DNA from: Hetaerina americana
Taxonomy: Eukaryota > Arthropoda > Insecta > Odonata > Calopterygidae
DNA length: 64,000 bases
Direction: 5' to 3'
NCBI GenBank assembly: GCA_022747635.1
Contig: JAKTNV010000612.1
Location: 34,285-98,284, forward strand
The position numbers were made by a program, and so were the translations under genes. Below, in pieces: positions 23,233 to 36,000 of this stretch (position 1 is the first letter of the stretch; the number at the start of each line of letters is the position of its first letter). Under the pieces are notes generated by a model. The model searched no databases. It had not been told where the DNA came from and worked only from the letters and a program-made list of their open reading frames with translations.

Positions 23233-26200
23233 GTGCCAATACCCCCCCCCTTTGGGTTCTAGGTGAAAATCTCACTCAACACAAATCAAACAAAAGTGTT
23301 TCCATGGTGTGTATTGTTGTTCATTTTCATCAAATAAACACAATAAAACCCAGAATAAATCCTGAAAGACAAGAAATGAGCATAAAAGATGCTTCAGCGC
23401 AAGTGGTAAATGTTACTAAAAGAGCCAAAATTTCTAAAAATATTGCGAAAAACAATTATTGTCAGTTTAAGAGTGAATGTTTGAGGTGTATTGAAGGCAT
23501 TTATTTCATTTTTAAAAAATTTAATTTTTCCCATTTTTCCATGAAAAGTGCCAATACCCACCCCCTTTGGGTTCTAGGTGAAAATCTCACTCGACACAAA
23601 TCAAACAAAAATGTTTCCATGGTGTGTATTGTTGTTCATTTTCATCAAATAAACAAAATAAAACCCAGAATAAATCCTGAAAGACAAGAAATGAGCATAA
23701 AAGATGCTTCAGCGCAAGTGTAAATGTTACTAAAAGAGCCCAAATTTCTAAAAATATTGCGAAAAAACAATTATTGTCAGTTTAAGAGTGAATGTTTGAG
23801 GTGTATTGAAGGCATTTATTTCATTTTAAAAAATTTAATTTTTCCCATTTTTCCATGAAAAGTGCCAATACCCACCCCCTTTGGGTTCTAGGTGAAAATC
23901 TCACTCGACAAAAATCAAACAAAAATGTTTCCAGGGTGTGTATTGTTGTTCATTTTCATCAAATAAACAAAATAAAACCCAGAATAAATACTGAAAGACA
24001 AGAAATGAGCATAAAAGATGCTTCAGCGCAAGTGTTAATGTTACTAAAAGAGCCCAAATTTCTAAAAATATTGCGAAAAACAACAATTTTCAGTTTAAGA
24101 GTGAATGTTTGAGGTGTATTGAAGGCATTTATTTTATTTTTAAAAAATTTAATTTTTCACATTTTTCCATGAAAAGTGCCAATACCCCCTCTTTGGGTTC
24201 AAGGTGAAAATCTCACTCGACACAAATCAAACAAAAATGTTTCCATGGTGTGTATTGTTGTTCATTTTCATCAAATAAACAAAATAAAACCCAGAATAAA
24301 TCCTGAAAGGCAAGAAATGAGCATAAAGGTGCTTCAGCGCAAGTGTTAATGTTACTAAAAGAGCCCAAATTTCTAAAAATATTGCGAAAAACAACAATTT
24401 TCAGTTTAAGAGTGAACGTTTTAGGTGTATAGAAGTCATTTATTTCATTTTTAGAAAATGTAATTTTTCTCATTTTTCCATGAAAAGTGCCAATACCCCC
24501 CTTGGGTTCTAGGTGAAAATCTCACTTAAAACAAATCAAACAAAATGTTTCCATGGTGTGTATTGTTGTTCATTTTCATCAAATAAACAAAATAAAACCC
24601 AGAATAAATACTGAAAGGCAAAAAATAAGCATTAAAGATGCTTCAGCGCAAGTGTTAATGTTACTAAAAGAGCCCAAATTTCTAAAAATATTGCGAAAAA
24701 CCACAATCTTCTGTTAAAGAGTGAATGTTTGAGGTGTATAGAAGGCATTTATTTCATTTTTAAAAAAATTAATTTTTTCCATTTCTCCATGAAAAGTGCC
24801 AATACCCCTTTGGGTTCTAGGTGAAAATCTCACTCGACACAAATCAAACAAAAATATTTCCAGGGTGTGTATTGTTGTTCATTTTCATCAAATAAACAAA
24901 AAAAAACCCAGAATAAATACTGAAAGACAAGAAATGAGCATAAAAGATGCTTCAGCGCAAGTGTTAATGTTACTAAAAGAGCCCAAATTTCTAAAAATAT
25001 TGCGAAAAACAACAATTTTCAGATTTAGAGTGAATTTTTGAGGTGTATAGAAGGCATTTATTTCATTTTTAGAAAATTTAATTTTTCCCATTTTTCCATG
25101 AAAAGTGCCAATACCCCCCCCTTTGGGTTCTAGGTGAAAATCTCACTCGACACAAATCAAACAAAAATGTTTCCATGGTGTGTATTGTTGTTCATTTTCA
25201 TCAAATAAACAAAATAAAACCCAGAATAAATCCTGAAAGACAAGAAATGAGCATAAAAGATGCTTCAGCGCAAGTGTAAATGTTACTAAAAGAGCCAAAA
25301 TTTCTAAAAATATTGCGAAAAACAATTATTGTCAGTTTAAGAGTGAATGTTTGAGGTGTATAGAAGTCATTTATTTCATTTTTAGAAAATTTAATTTTTC
25401 ACATTTTTCCATGAAAAGTGCCAATACCCCCCTTGGGTTCTAGGTGAAAATCTCACTTAAAACAAATCTAACAAAATGTTTCCATGGTGTGTATTGTTGT
25501 TCATTTTCATCAAATAAACAAAACAAAACCCAGAATAAATACTGAAAGGCAAGAAATGAGCATAAAGGTGCTTCAGCGCAAGTGTTAATGTTACTAAAAG
25601 AGCCCAAATTTCTAAAAATATTGCGAAAAACAACAATTTTCAGTTTAAGAGTGAACGTTTTAGGTGTATAGAAGTCATTTATTTCATTTTTAGAAAATTA
25701 TAATTTTTCACATTTTTCCATGAAAAGTGCCAAGTCCCCCCCTTTGGGTTCTAGGTGAAAATCTCATTCGACACAAATCAAACAAAAATGTTTCCATGGT
25801 GTGTATTGTTGTTCATTTTCATCAAATAAACAAAATAAAACCGAGAATAAATCATGAAAGGCAAGAAATGAGCATAAAAGAAGCTTCAGCGCAAGTGTTA
25901 ATGTTACTAAAAGAGCCCAAATATCTAAAAATATTGCGAAAAACCACAATCTTCTGTTAAAGAGTGAATGTTTGAGGGGCATAGAAGGCATTTATTTCAA
26001 TTTTAGAAAATTTAATTTTTCACATTTTTCCATGAAAAGTGCCAATGCCCCCCCTTTGGGTTCTAGGTGAAAATCTCATTCGAAACAAATCAAACAAAAA
26101 TGTTTCCATGGTGTGTATTGTTGTTCATTTTCATCAAATAAACAAAATAAAACCGAGAATAAAAATGAAAGGCAAGAAATGAGCATAAAAGAAGCTTCAG

Positions 26201-27284
26201 CGCAAGTGTTAATGTTACTAAAAGAGCCCAAATATCTAAAAATATTGCGAAAAACAACAATTTTCAGTTTAAGAGTGAATGTTTGAGGTGTATAGAAGTC
26301 ATTTATTTCATTTTTAGAAAATGTAATTTTTCTCATTTTTCCATGAAAAGTGCCAATACCCCCCTTGGGTTCTAGGTGAAAATCTCACTTAAAACAAATC
26401 AAACAAAATGTTTCCATGGTGTGTATTGTTGTTCATTTTCATCAAATAAACAAAATAAAACCCAGAATAAATACTGAAAGGCAAAAAATGAGCATTAAAG
26501 ATGCTTCAGCGCAAGTGTTAATGTTACTAAAAGAGCCCAAATTTCTAAAAATATTGCGAAAAACCACAATCTTCTGTTAAAGAGTGAATGTTTGAGGTGT
26601 ATAGAAGGCATTTATTTCATTTTTAAAAAAATTAATTTTTTCCATTTCTCCATGAAAAGTGCCAATACCCCCCCTTTGGGTTCTAGGTGAAAATCTCACT
26701 CGACACAAATCAAACAAAAATATTTCCAGGGTGTGTATTGTTGTTCATTTTCATCAAATAAACAAAAAAAAACCCAGAATAAATACTGAAAGACAAGAAA
26801 TGAGCATAAAAGATGCTTCAGCGCAAGTGTTAATGTTACTAAAAGAGCCCAAATTTCTAAAAATATTGCGAAAAACAACAATTTTCAGATTTAGAGTGAA
26901 TTTTTGAGGTGTATAGAAGGCATTTATTTCATTTTTAGAAAATTTAATTTTTCCCATTTTTCCATGAAAAGTGCCAATACCCCCCCCCTTTGGGTTCTAG
27001 GTGAAAATCTCACTCGACACAAATCAAACAAAAATGTTTCCATGGTGTGTATTGTTGTTCATTTTCATCAAATAAACAAAATAAAACCCAGAATAAATCC
27101 TGAAAGACAAGAAATGAGCATAAAAGATGCTTCAGCGCAAGTGTAAATGTTACTAAAAGAGCCCAAATTTCTAAAAATATTGCGAAAAACAATTATTGTC
27201 AGTTTAAGAGTGAATGTTTGAGGTGTATTGAAGGCATTTATTTCATTTTTAAAAAATTTAATTTTTCCCATTTTTCCATGAAAA
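23233..27284 (+). repeat. Rearranged block sharing units with the preceding patch
   Basis: Monomers start at 23233, 23548, 23862, 24176, 24487, 24796, 25105, 25418, 25727, 26039, 26350, 26659 and 26971. The unit at 24176 repeats those at 20143 and 22311 (CCCTCTTTGGGTTCAAGG, AAAGGTGCTTCAG, GAACGTTTTAGG) at offsets of 1,865 and 4,033 bp. Units 24796 and 26659 repeat 21381 (TTTCTCCATG, AATATTTCCAGG). Units 23548 and 23862 are near copies of each other. The D unit at 25727 has a K-like tail (ACCACAATCTTCTG), another internal switch. Confidence 0.8.
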
Positions 27285-30200
27285 GTGCCAATACCCACCC
27301 CCTTTGGGTTCTAGGTGAAAATCTCACTCGACAAAAATCAAACAAAAATGTTTCCAGGGTGTGTATTGTTGTTCATTTTCATCAAATAAACAAAATAAAA
27401 CCCAGAATAAATACTGAAAGACAAGAAATGAGCATAAAAGATGCTTCAGCGCAAGTGTTAATGATACTAAAAGAGCCCAAATTTCTAAAAATATTGCGAA
27501 AAACAACAATTTTCAGTTTAAGAGTGAATGTTTGAGGTGTATTGAAGGCATTTATTTCATTTTTAAAAAATTTAATTTTTCACATTTTTCCATGAAAAGT
27601 GCCAAGTCCCCCCCTTTGGGTTCTAGGTGAAAATCTCATTCGACACAAATCAAACAAAAATGTTTCCATGGTGTGTATTGTTGTTCATTTTCATCAAATA
27701 AACAAAATAAAACCGAGAATAAATCATGAAAGGCAAGAAATGATCATAAAAGAAGCTTCAGCACAAGTGTTAATGTTACTAAAAGAGCCCAAATATCTAA
27801 AAATATTGCGAAAAACAACAATTTTCAGTTTAAGAGTGAATGTTTGAGGTGTATAGAAGTCATTTATTTCATTTTTAGAAAATTTAATTTTTCTCATTTT
27901 TCCATGAAAAGTGCCAATACCCCCCTTGGGTTCTAGGTGAAAATCTCACTTAAAACAAATCAAACAAAATGTTTCCATGGTGTGTATTGTTGTTCATTTT
28001 CATCAAATAAACAAAATAAAACCCAGAATAAATACTGAAAGGCAAAAAATGAGCATTAAAGATGCTTCAGCGCAAGTGTTAATGTTACTAAAAGAGCCCG
28101 AATTTCTAAAAATATTGCGAAAAATCACAATCTTCTGTTAAAGAGTGAATGTTTGAGGTGTATAGAAGGCATTTATTTCATTTTTAAAAAAATTAATTTT
28201 TCCCATTTTTCCATGAAAAGTGCCAATACCCCCCCTTTGGGTTCTAGGTGAAAATCTCACTCGACAAAAACCAAACAAAAATGTTTCCAGGGTGTGTATT
28301 GTTGTTCATTTTCATCAAATAAACAAAATAAAACCCAGAATAAATACTGAAAGACAAGAAATGAGCATAAAAGATGCTTCAGCGCAAGTGTTAATGTTAC
28401 TAAAAGAGCCCAAATTTCTAAAAATATTGCGAAAAACAATTATTTTCAGTTTAAGAGTGAATGTTTGAGGTGTATAGAAGGCATTTATTTCATTTTTAGA
28501 AAATTTAATTTTTCCCATTTTTCCATGAAAACTGCCAATACCCCCCCCTTTGGGTTCTAGGTGAAAATCTCACTCGACACAAATCAAACAAAAATGTTTC
28601 CATGGTGTGTATTGCTGTTCATTTTCAACAAATAAACAAAATAAAACCCAGAATAAATCCTGAAAGACAAGAAATGAGCATAAAAGATGCTTCAGCGCAA
28701 GTGTTAATGTTACTAAAAGAGCCAAAATTTCTAAAAATATTGCGAAAAACAACAATTTTCAGTTTAAGAGTGAATGTTTGAGGTGTATAGAAGGCATTTA
28801 TTTCATTTTTAGAAAATTTAATTTTTCACATTTTTCCATGAAAAGTGCCAATACCCCCTTTGGGTTCTAGGTGAAAATCTCACTTAAAACAAATCAAACA
28901 AAAATGTTTCCATGGTGTGTATTGTTGTTCATTTTCATCAAATAAACAAAATAAAACCCAGAATAAATACTGAAAGGCAAGAAATGAGCATAAAAGATGC
29001 TTCAGCGTAGTGTTAATGTTACTAAAAGAGCCCAAATTTCTAAAAATATTGCGAAAAACCACAATCTTCTGTTAAAGAGTGAATGTTTGAGGTGCATAGA
29101 AGGCATTTATTTCAATTTTAGAAAATTTAATTTTTCACATTTTTCCATGAAAAGTGCCAATACCCCTTTGGGTTCTAGGTGAAAATCTCACTCAACACAA
29201 ATCAAACAAAAAAGTTTCCATGGTGTGTATTATTGTTCATTTTCATCAAATAAACAAAATAAAACCCAGAATAAATCCTGAAAGAAGGGAAATGAGCATA
29301 AAAGATGCTTCAGCGCAAGTGTTAATGTTACTAAAAGAGCCCAAATTTCTAAAAATATTGCGAAAAACAACAATTTTCAGTTTTAGAGTGAATGTTTGAG
29401 GTGTATAGAAGGCATTTATTTCATTTTTTAAAAATTTAATTTTTCACATTTTTCCATGAAAAGTGCCAATACCCCTTTGGGTTCTAGGTGAAAATCTCAC
29501 TCGACACAAATCAAACAAAAATGTTTCCATGGTGTGTATTGCTGTTCATTTTCATCAAATAAACAAAATAAAACCCAGAATAAATACTGAAAGACAAGAA
29601 ATGAGCATAAAATATGCTTCAGCGCAAGTGTTAATTTTACTAAAAGAGCCAAAATTTCTAAAAAATATTGCGAAAAACAGCAATTTTCAGTTTAAGAGTG
29701 AATGTTTGAGGTGTATAGAAGGCATTTATTTCATTTTTAGAAAATTTAATTTTTCCCATTTTTCCATGAAAAGTGCCAATACCCCCCCCTTTGGGTTCTA
29801 GATGAAAATCTCACTCGACACAAATCAAACAAAAATGTGTCCATGGTGTGTATTGTTGTTCATTTTCATCAAATAAACAAAATTAAACCCAGAATAAATC
29901 CTGAAAGACAAGAAATGAGCATAAAAGAAGCTTCAGCGCAAGTGTTAATGTTACTAAAAGAGCCCAAATTTCTAAAAATATTGCGAAAAACAACAATTTT
30001 CAGATTTAGAGTGAATGTTTGAGGTGTATAGAAGGCATTTATTTCATTTTTAAAAAATTTAATTTTTCACATTTTTCCATGAAAAGTGCCAATCCCCCCC
30101 CTTTGGGTTCTAGGTGAAAATCTCACTCGACACAAATCAAACAAAAATGTTTCCATGGTGTGTATTGTTGTTCATTTTCATCAAATAAACAAAATAAAAC

Positions 30201-33010
30201 CCAGAATAAATACTGAAAGACAAGAAATGAGCATAAAAGATGCTTCAGCGCAAGTGTTAATGATACTAAAAGAGCCCAAATTTCTAAAAATATTGCGAAA
30301 AACAACAATTTTCAGTTTAAGAGTGAATGTTTGAGGTGTATTGAAGGCATTTATTTCATTTTTAAAAAATTTAATTTTTCACATTTTTCCATGAAAAGTG
30401 CCAAGTCCCCCCCTTTGGGTTCTAGGTGAAAATCTCATTCGACACAAATCAAACAAAAATGTTTCCATGGTGTGTATTGTTGTTCATTTTCATCAAATAA
30501 ACAAAATAAAACCGAGAATAAATCATGAAAGGCAAGAAATGAGCATAAAAGAAGCTTCAGCACAAGTGTTAATGTTACTAAAAGAGCCCAAATATCTAAA
30601 AATATTGCGAAAAACAACAATTTTCAGTTTAAGAGTGAATGTTTGAGGTGTATAGAAGTCATTTATTTCATTTTTAGAAAATTTAATTTTTCTCATTTTT
30701 CCATGAAAAGTGCCAATACCCCCCTTGGGTTCTAGGTGAAAATCTCACTTAAAACAAATCAAACAAAATGTTTCCATGGTGTGTATTGTTGTTCATTTTC
30801 ATCAAATAAACAAAATAAAACCCAGAATAAATACTGAAAGGCAAAAAATGAGCATTAAAGATGCTTCAGCGCAAGTGTTAATGTTACTAAAAGAGCCCGA
30901 ATTTCTAAAAATATTGCGAAAAATCACAATCTTCTGTTAAAGAGTGAATGTTTGAGGTGTATAGAAGGCATTTATTTCATTTTTAAAAAAATTAATTTTT
31001 CCCATTTTTCCATGAAAAGTGCCAATACCCCCCCTTTGGGTTCTAGGTGAAAATCTCACTCGACAAAAACCAAACAAAAATGTTTCCAGGGTGTGTATTG
31101 TTGTTCATTTTCATCAAATAAACAAAATAAAACCCAGAATAAATACTGAAAGACAAGAAATGAGCATAAAAGATGCTTCAGCGCAAGTGTTAATGTTACT
31201 AAAAGAGCCCAAATTTCTAAAAATATTGCGAAAAACAATTATTTTCAGTTTAAGAGTGAATGTTTGAGGTGTATAGAAGGCATTTATTTCATTTTTAGAA
31301 AATTTAATTTTTCCCATTTTTCCATGAAAACTGCCAATACCCCCCCCTTTGGGTTCTAGGTGAAAATCTCACTCGACACAAATCAAACAAAAATGTTTCC
31401 ATGGTGTGTATTGCTGTTCATTTTCAACAAATAAACAAAATAAAACCCAGAATAAATCCTGAAAGACAAGAAATGAGCATAAAAGATGCTTCAGCGCAAG
31501 TGTTAATGTTACTAAAAGAGCCAAAATTTCTAAAAATATTGCGAAAAACAACAATTTTCAGTTTAAGAGTGAATGTTTGAGGTGTATAGAAGGCATTTAT
31601 TTCATTTTTAGAAAATTTAATTTTTCACATTTTTCCATGAAAAGTGCCAATACCCCCTTTGGGTTCTAGGTGAAAATCTCACTTAAAACAAATCAAACAA
31701 AAATGTTTCCATGGTGTGTATTGTTGTTCATTTTCATCAAATAAACAAAATAAAACCCAGAATAAATACTGAAAGGCAAGAAATGAGCATAAAAGATGCT
31801 TCAGCGTAGTGTTAATGTTACTAAAAGAGCCCAAATTTCTAAAAATATTGCGAAAAACCACAATCTTCTGTTAAAGAGTGAATGTTGTAGGTGCATAGAA
31901 GGCATTTATTTCAATTTTAGAAAATTTAATTTTTCACATTTTTCCATGAAAAGTGCCAATACCCCTTTGGGTTCTAGGTGAAAATCTCACTCAACACAAA
32001 TCAAACAAAAATGTTTCCATGGTGTGTATTATTGTTCATTTTCATCAAATAAACAAAATAAAACCCAGAATAAATCCTGAAAGAAGGGAAATGAGCATAA
32101 AAGATGCTTCAGCGCAAGTGTTAATGTTACTAAAAGAGCCCAAATTTCTAAAAATATTGCGAAAAACAACAATTTTCAGTTTTAGAGTGAATGTTTGAGG
32201 TGTATAGAAGGCATTTATTTCATTTTTTAAAAATTTAATTTTTCACATTTTTCCATGAAAAGTGCCAATACCCCTTTGGGTTCTAGGTGAAAATCTCACT
32301 CGACACAAATCAAACAAAAATGTTTCCATGGTGTGTATTGCTGTTCATTTTCATCAAATAAACAAAATAAAACCCAGAATAAATACTGAAAGACAAGAAA
32401 TGAGCATAAAATATGCTTCAGCGCAAGTGTTAATTTTACTAAAAGAGCCAAAATTTCTAAAAAATATTGCGAAAAACAGCAATTTTCAGTTTAAGAGTGA
32501 ATGTTTGAGGTGTATAGAAGGCATTTATTTCATTTTTAGAAAATTTAATTTTTCCCATTTTTCCATGAAAAGTGCCAATACCCCCCCTTTGGGTTCTAGA
32601 TAAAAATCTCACTCGACACAAATCAAACAAAAATGTGTCCATGGTGTGTATTGTTGTTCATTTTCATCAAATAAACAAAATTAAACCCAGAATAAATCCT
32701 GAAAGACAAGAAATGAGCATAAAAGAAGCTTCAGCGCAAGTGTTAATGTTACTAAAAGAGCCCAAATTTCTAAAAATATTGCGAAAAACAACAATTTTCA
32801 GATTTAGAGTGAATGTTTGAGGTGTATAGAAGGCATTTATTTCATTTTTAAAAAATTTTATTTTTCACATTTTTCCATGAAAAGTGCCAATCCCCCCCCT
32901 TTGGGTTCTAGGTGAAAATCTCACTCGACACAAATCAAACAAAAATGTTTCCATGGTGTGTATTGTTGTTCATTTTCATCAAATAAACAAAATAAAACCC
33001 AGAATAAATA
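27285..33010 (+). repeat. 9-mer tandem duplication, 2,799 bp period, nearly identical copies
   Basis: Monomers start at 27285, 27599, 27911, 28220, 28532, 28845, 29154, 29463 and 29773, then 30086, 30398, 30710, 31019, 31331, 31644, 31953, 32262, 32572 and 32884. Nine consecutive landmarks keep an offset of 2,799 bp. The few differences I noticed are TGATCATAAAAG near 27,742 against TGAGCATAAAAG, AAAAAAGTTTCC near 29,211 against AAAAATGTTTCC, GTTGTAGG near 31,886 against GTTTGAGG, and TAGATAAAAATC near 32,597 against TAGATGAAAATC. The left tract runs from about 27.4 to 30.2 kb and the right from about 30.2 to 33.0 kb. Such similarity implies a recent duplication. Confidence 0.9.
30086..30397 (+). 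other. Chimeric monomer at the 9-mer joint
   Basis: The head matches the unit at 32884 (GTGCCAATCC start, CCATGG). The tail matches the unit at 27285 (TGAAAGACAAG, TTAATGATACT). The switch lies between about 30,146 and 30,212. It is placed exactly where the first 9-mer copy ends and the second begins. Confidence 0.82.
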
Positions 33011-36000
33011 CTGAGAGGCATGAAATGAGCATAAAAGATGTTTCAGCGCAAGTGTTAATGTTACTAAAAGAGCCCAAATATCTAAAAATATTGCGAAAAA
33101 CAATTATTTTCAGTTTAAGAGTGAATGTTTGAGGGGCATAGAAGGCATTTATTTCAATTTTAGAAAATTTAATTTTTCACATTTTTCCATGAAAAGTGCC
33201 AATACCCCCCCTTTGGGTTCAAGGGGAAAATGTCACTCGACACAAATCAAACAAAAATGTTTCCATGGTGTGTATTGTTGTTTATTTTCATCAAATAAAC
33301 AAAATAAAACCCAGAATAAATACTGAAAGGCATGAAATGAGCATAAAAGATGCTTCAGCGCAAGTGTTAATGTTACTAAAAGAGCCCAAATTTCTAAAAA
33401 TATTGCGAAAAACCACAATCTTCAGTTTAAGAGTGAATGTTTGAGGTGTATAGAAGGCATTTATTTTATTTTTAGAAAATTTAATTTTTCACATTTTTCC
33501 ATGAAAAGTCCAATACCCCTTTGGGTTCTAGGTGAAAATCTCACTCGACACAAATCAAAGAAAAATGTTTCCATGGTGTGTATTGTTGTTCATTTTCATC
33601 AAAAAAACAAAATAAAACCCAGAATAAATCCTGAGAGACAAGAAATGAGCATAAAAGATGCTTCAGCGCAAGTGTTAATGTTACTTAAAGAACCCAAATT
33701 TCTAAAAATATTGCGAAAAACAACATTTTTCAGTTTAAGAGTGAATGTTTGAGGTGTATTGAAGGCATTTATTTCATTTTTAAAAAATTTAATTTTTCAC
33801 ATTTTTCCATGAAAAGTGCCAATACCCCCCCTTTGGGTTCAAGGGGAAAATGTCACTCGACACAAATCAAACAAAAATGTTTCCATGGTGTGTATTGTTG
33901 TTTATTTTCATCAAATAAACAAAATAAAACCCAGAATAAATACTGAAAGGCATGAAATGAGCATAAAAGATGCTTCAGCGCAAGTGTTAATGTTACTCAA
34001 AGACCCCAAATCTCTAAAAATATTGCGAAAAACCACAATCTTCTGTTAAAGAGTGAATGTTTGAGTGGCATAGAAGGCATTTATTTCAATTTTAGAAAAT
34101 TTAATTTTTCACATTTTTCCATGAAAAGTGCCAATACCCCCCTTTTGGTTCTAGGTGAAAATCTCACTCGACAAAAATCAAACAAAAATGTTTCCAGGGT
34201 GTGTATTGTTGTTCATTTTCATCAAATAAACAAAATACAACCCAGAATAAATACTGAAAGACAAGAAATGAGCATAAAAGATGCTTCAGCGCAAGTGTTA
34301 ATGTTACTAAAAGAGCCCAAATTTCTAAAAATATTGCGAAAAACAACAATTTTCAGATTAAGAGTGAATGTTTGAGGTGTATAGAAGTCATTTATTTCAT
34401 TTTTAAAAAATTTAATTTTTCCCATTTTTCCATGAAAAGTGCCAATACCCCCCCTTTGGGTTCTAGGTGAAAATCTCACTCCACAAAAATCAAACAAAAA
34501 TGTTTCCAGGTTGTGTATTGTTGTTCATTTTCATCAAATAAACAAAATAAAACCTAGAATAAATACTGAAAGACAAGAAATGAGCATAAAAGATGCTTCA
34601 GCGCAAGTGTTAATGTTACTAAAAGAGCCCAAATTTCTAAAAATATTGCGAAAAATACAAATTTTCAGTTTAAGAGTGAATGTTTGAGGTGTATTGAAGG
34701 CATTTATTTCATTTTTAAAAAATTTAATTTTTCACATTTTTCCATGAAAAGTGCCAATACCCCCCCTTTTGGTTCAAGGTGAAAATCTCACTCGACACAA
34801 ATCAAACAATAATGTTTCCAGGGTGTGTATTGTTGTTCATTTTCATCAAATAAACAAAATAAAACCCAGAATAAATACTGAAAGACAAGAAATGAGCATA
34901 AAAGATGCTTCAGCGCAAGTGTTAATGTTACTAAAAGAGCCCAAATTTCTAAAAATATTGCGAAAAACAATTATTTTCAGTTTAAGAGTGAATGTTTGAG
35001 GTGTATAGAAGGCATTTATTTCATTTTTAGAAAATTTAATTTTTCCCATTTTTCCATGAAAACTGCCAATACCCCCCCCTTTGGGTTCTAGGTGAAAATC
35101 TCACTCGACACAAATCAAACAAAAATGTTTCCATGGTGTGTATTGCTGTTCATTTTCAACAAATAAACAAAATAAAACCCAGAATAAATCCTGAAAGACA
35201 AGAAATGAGCATAAAAGATGCTTCAGCGCAAGTGTTAATGTTACTAAAAGAGCCAAAATTTCTAAAAATATTGCGAAAAACAACAATTTTCAGTTTAAGA
35301 GTGAATGTTTGAGGTGTATAGAAGGCATTTATTTCATTTTTAGAAAATTTAATTTTTCACATTTTTCCATGAAAAGTGCCAATACCCCCTTTGGGTTCTA
35401 GGTGAAAATCTCACTTAAAACAAATCAAACAAAAATGTTTCCATGGTGTGTATTGTTGTTCATTTTCATCAAATAAACAAAATAAAACCCAGAATAAATA
35501 CTGAAAGGCAAGAAATGAGCATAAAAGATGCTTCAGCGTAGTGTTAATGTTACTAAAAGAGCCCAAATTTCTAAAAATATTGCGAAAAACCACAATCTTC
35601 TGTTAAAGAGTGAATGTTTGAGGTGCATAGAAGGCATTTATTTCAATTTTAGAAAATTTAATTTTTCACATTTTTCCATGAAAAGTGCCAATACCCCTTT
35701 GGGTTCTAGGTGAAAATCTCACTCAACACAAATCAAACAAAAATGTTTCCATGGTGTGTATTATTGTTCATTTTCATCAAATAAACAAAATAAAACCCAG
35801 AATAAATCCTGAAAGAAGGGAAATGAGCATAAAAGATGCTTCAGCGCAAGTGTTAATGTTACTAAAAGAGCCCAAATTTCTAAAAATATTGCGAAAAACA
35901 ACAATTTTCAGTTTTAGAGTGAATGTTTGAGGTGTATAGAAGGCATTTATTTCATTTTTTAAAAATTTAATTTTTCACATTTTTCCATGAAAAGTGCCAA

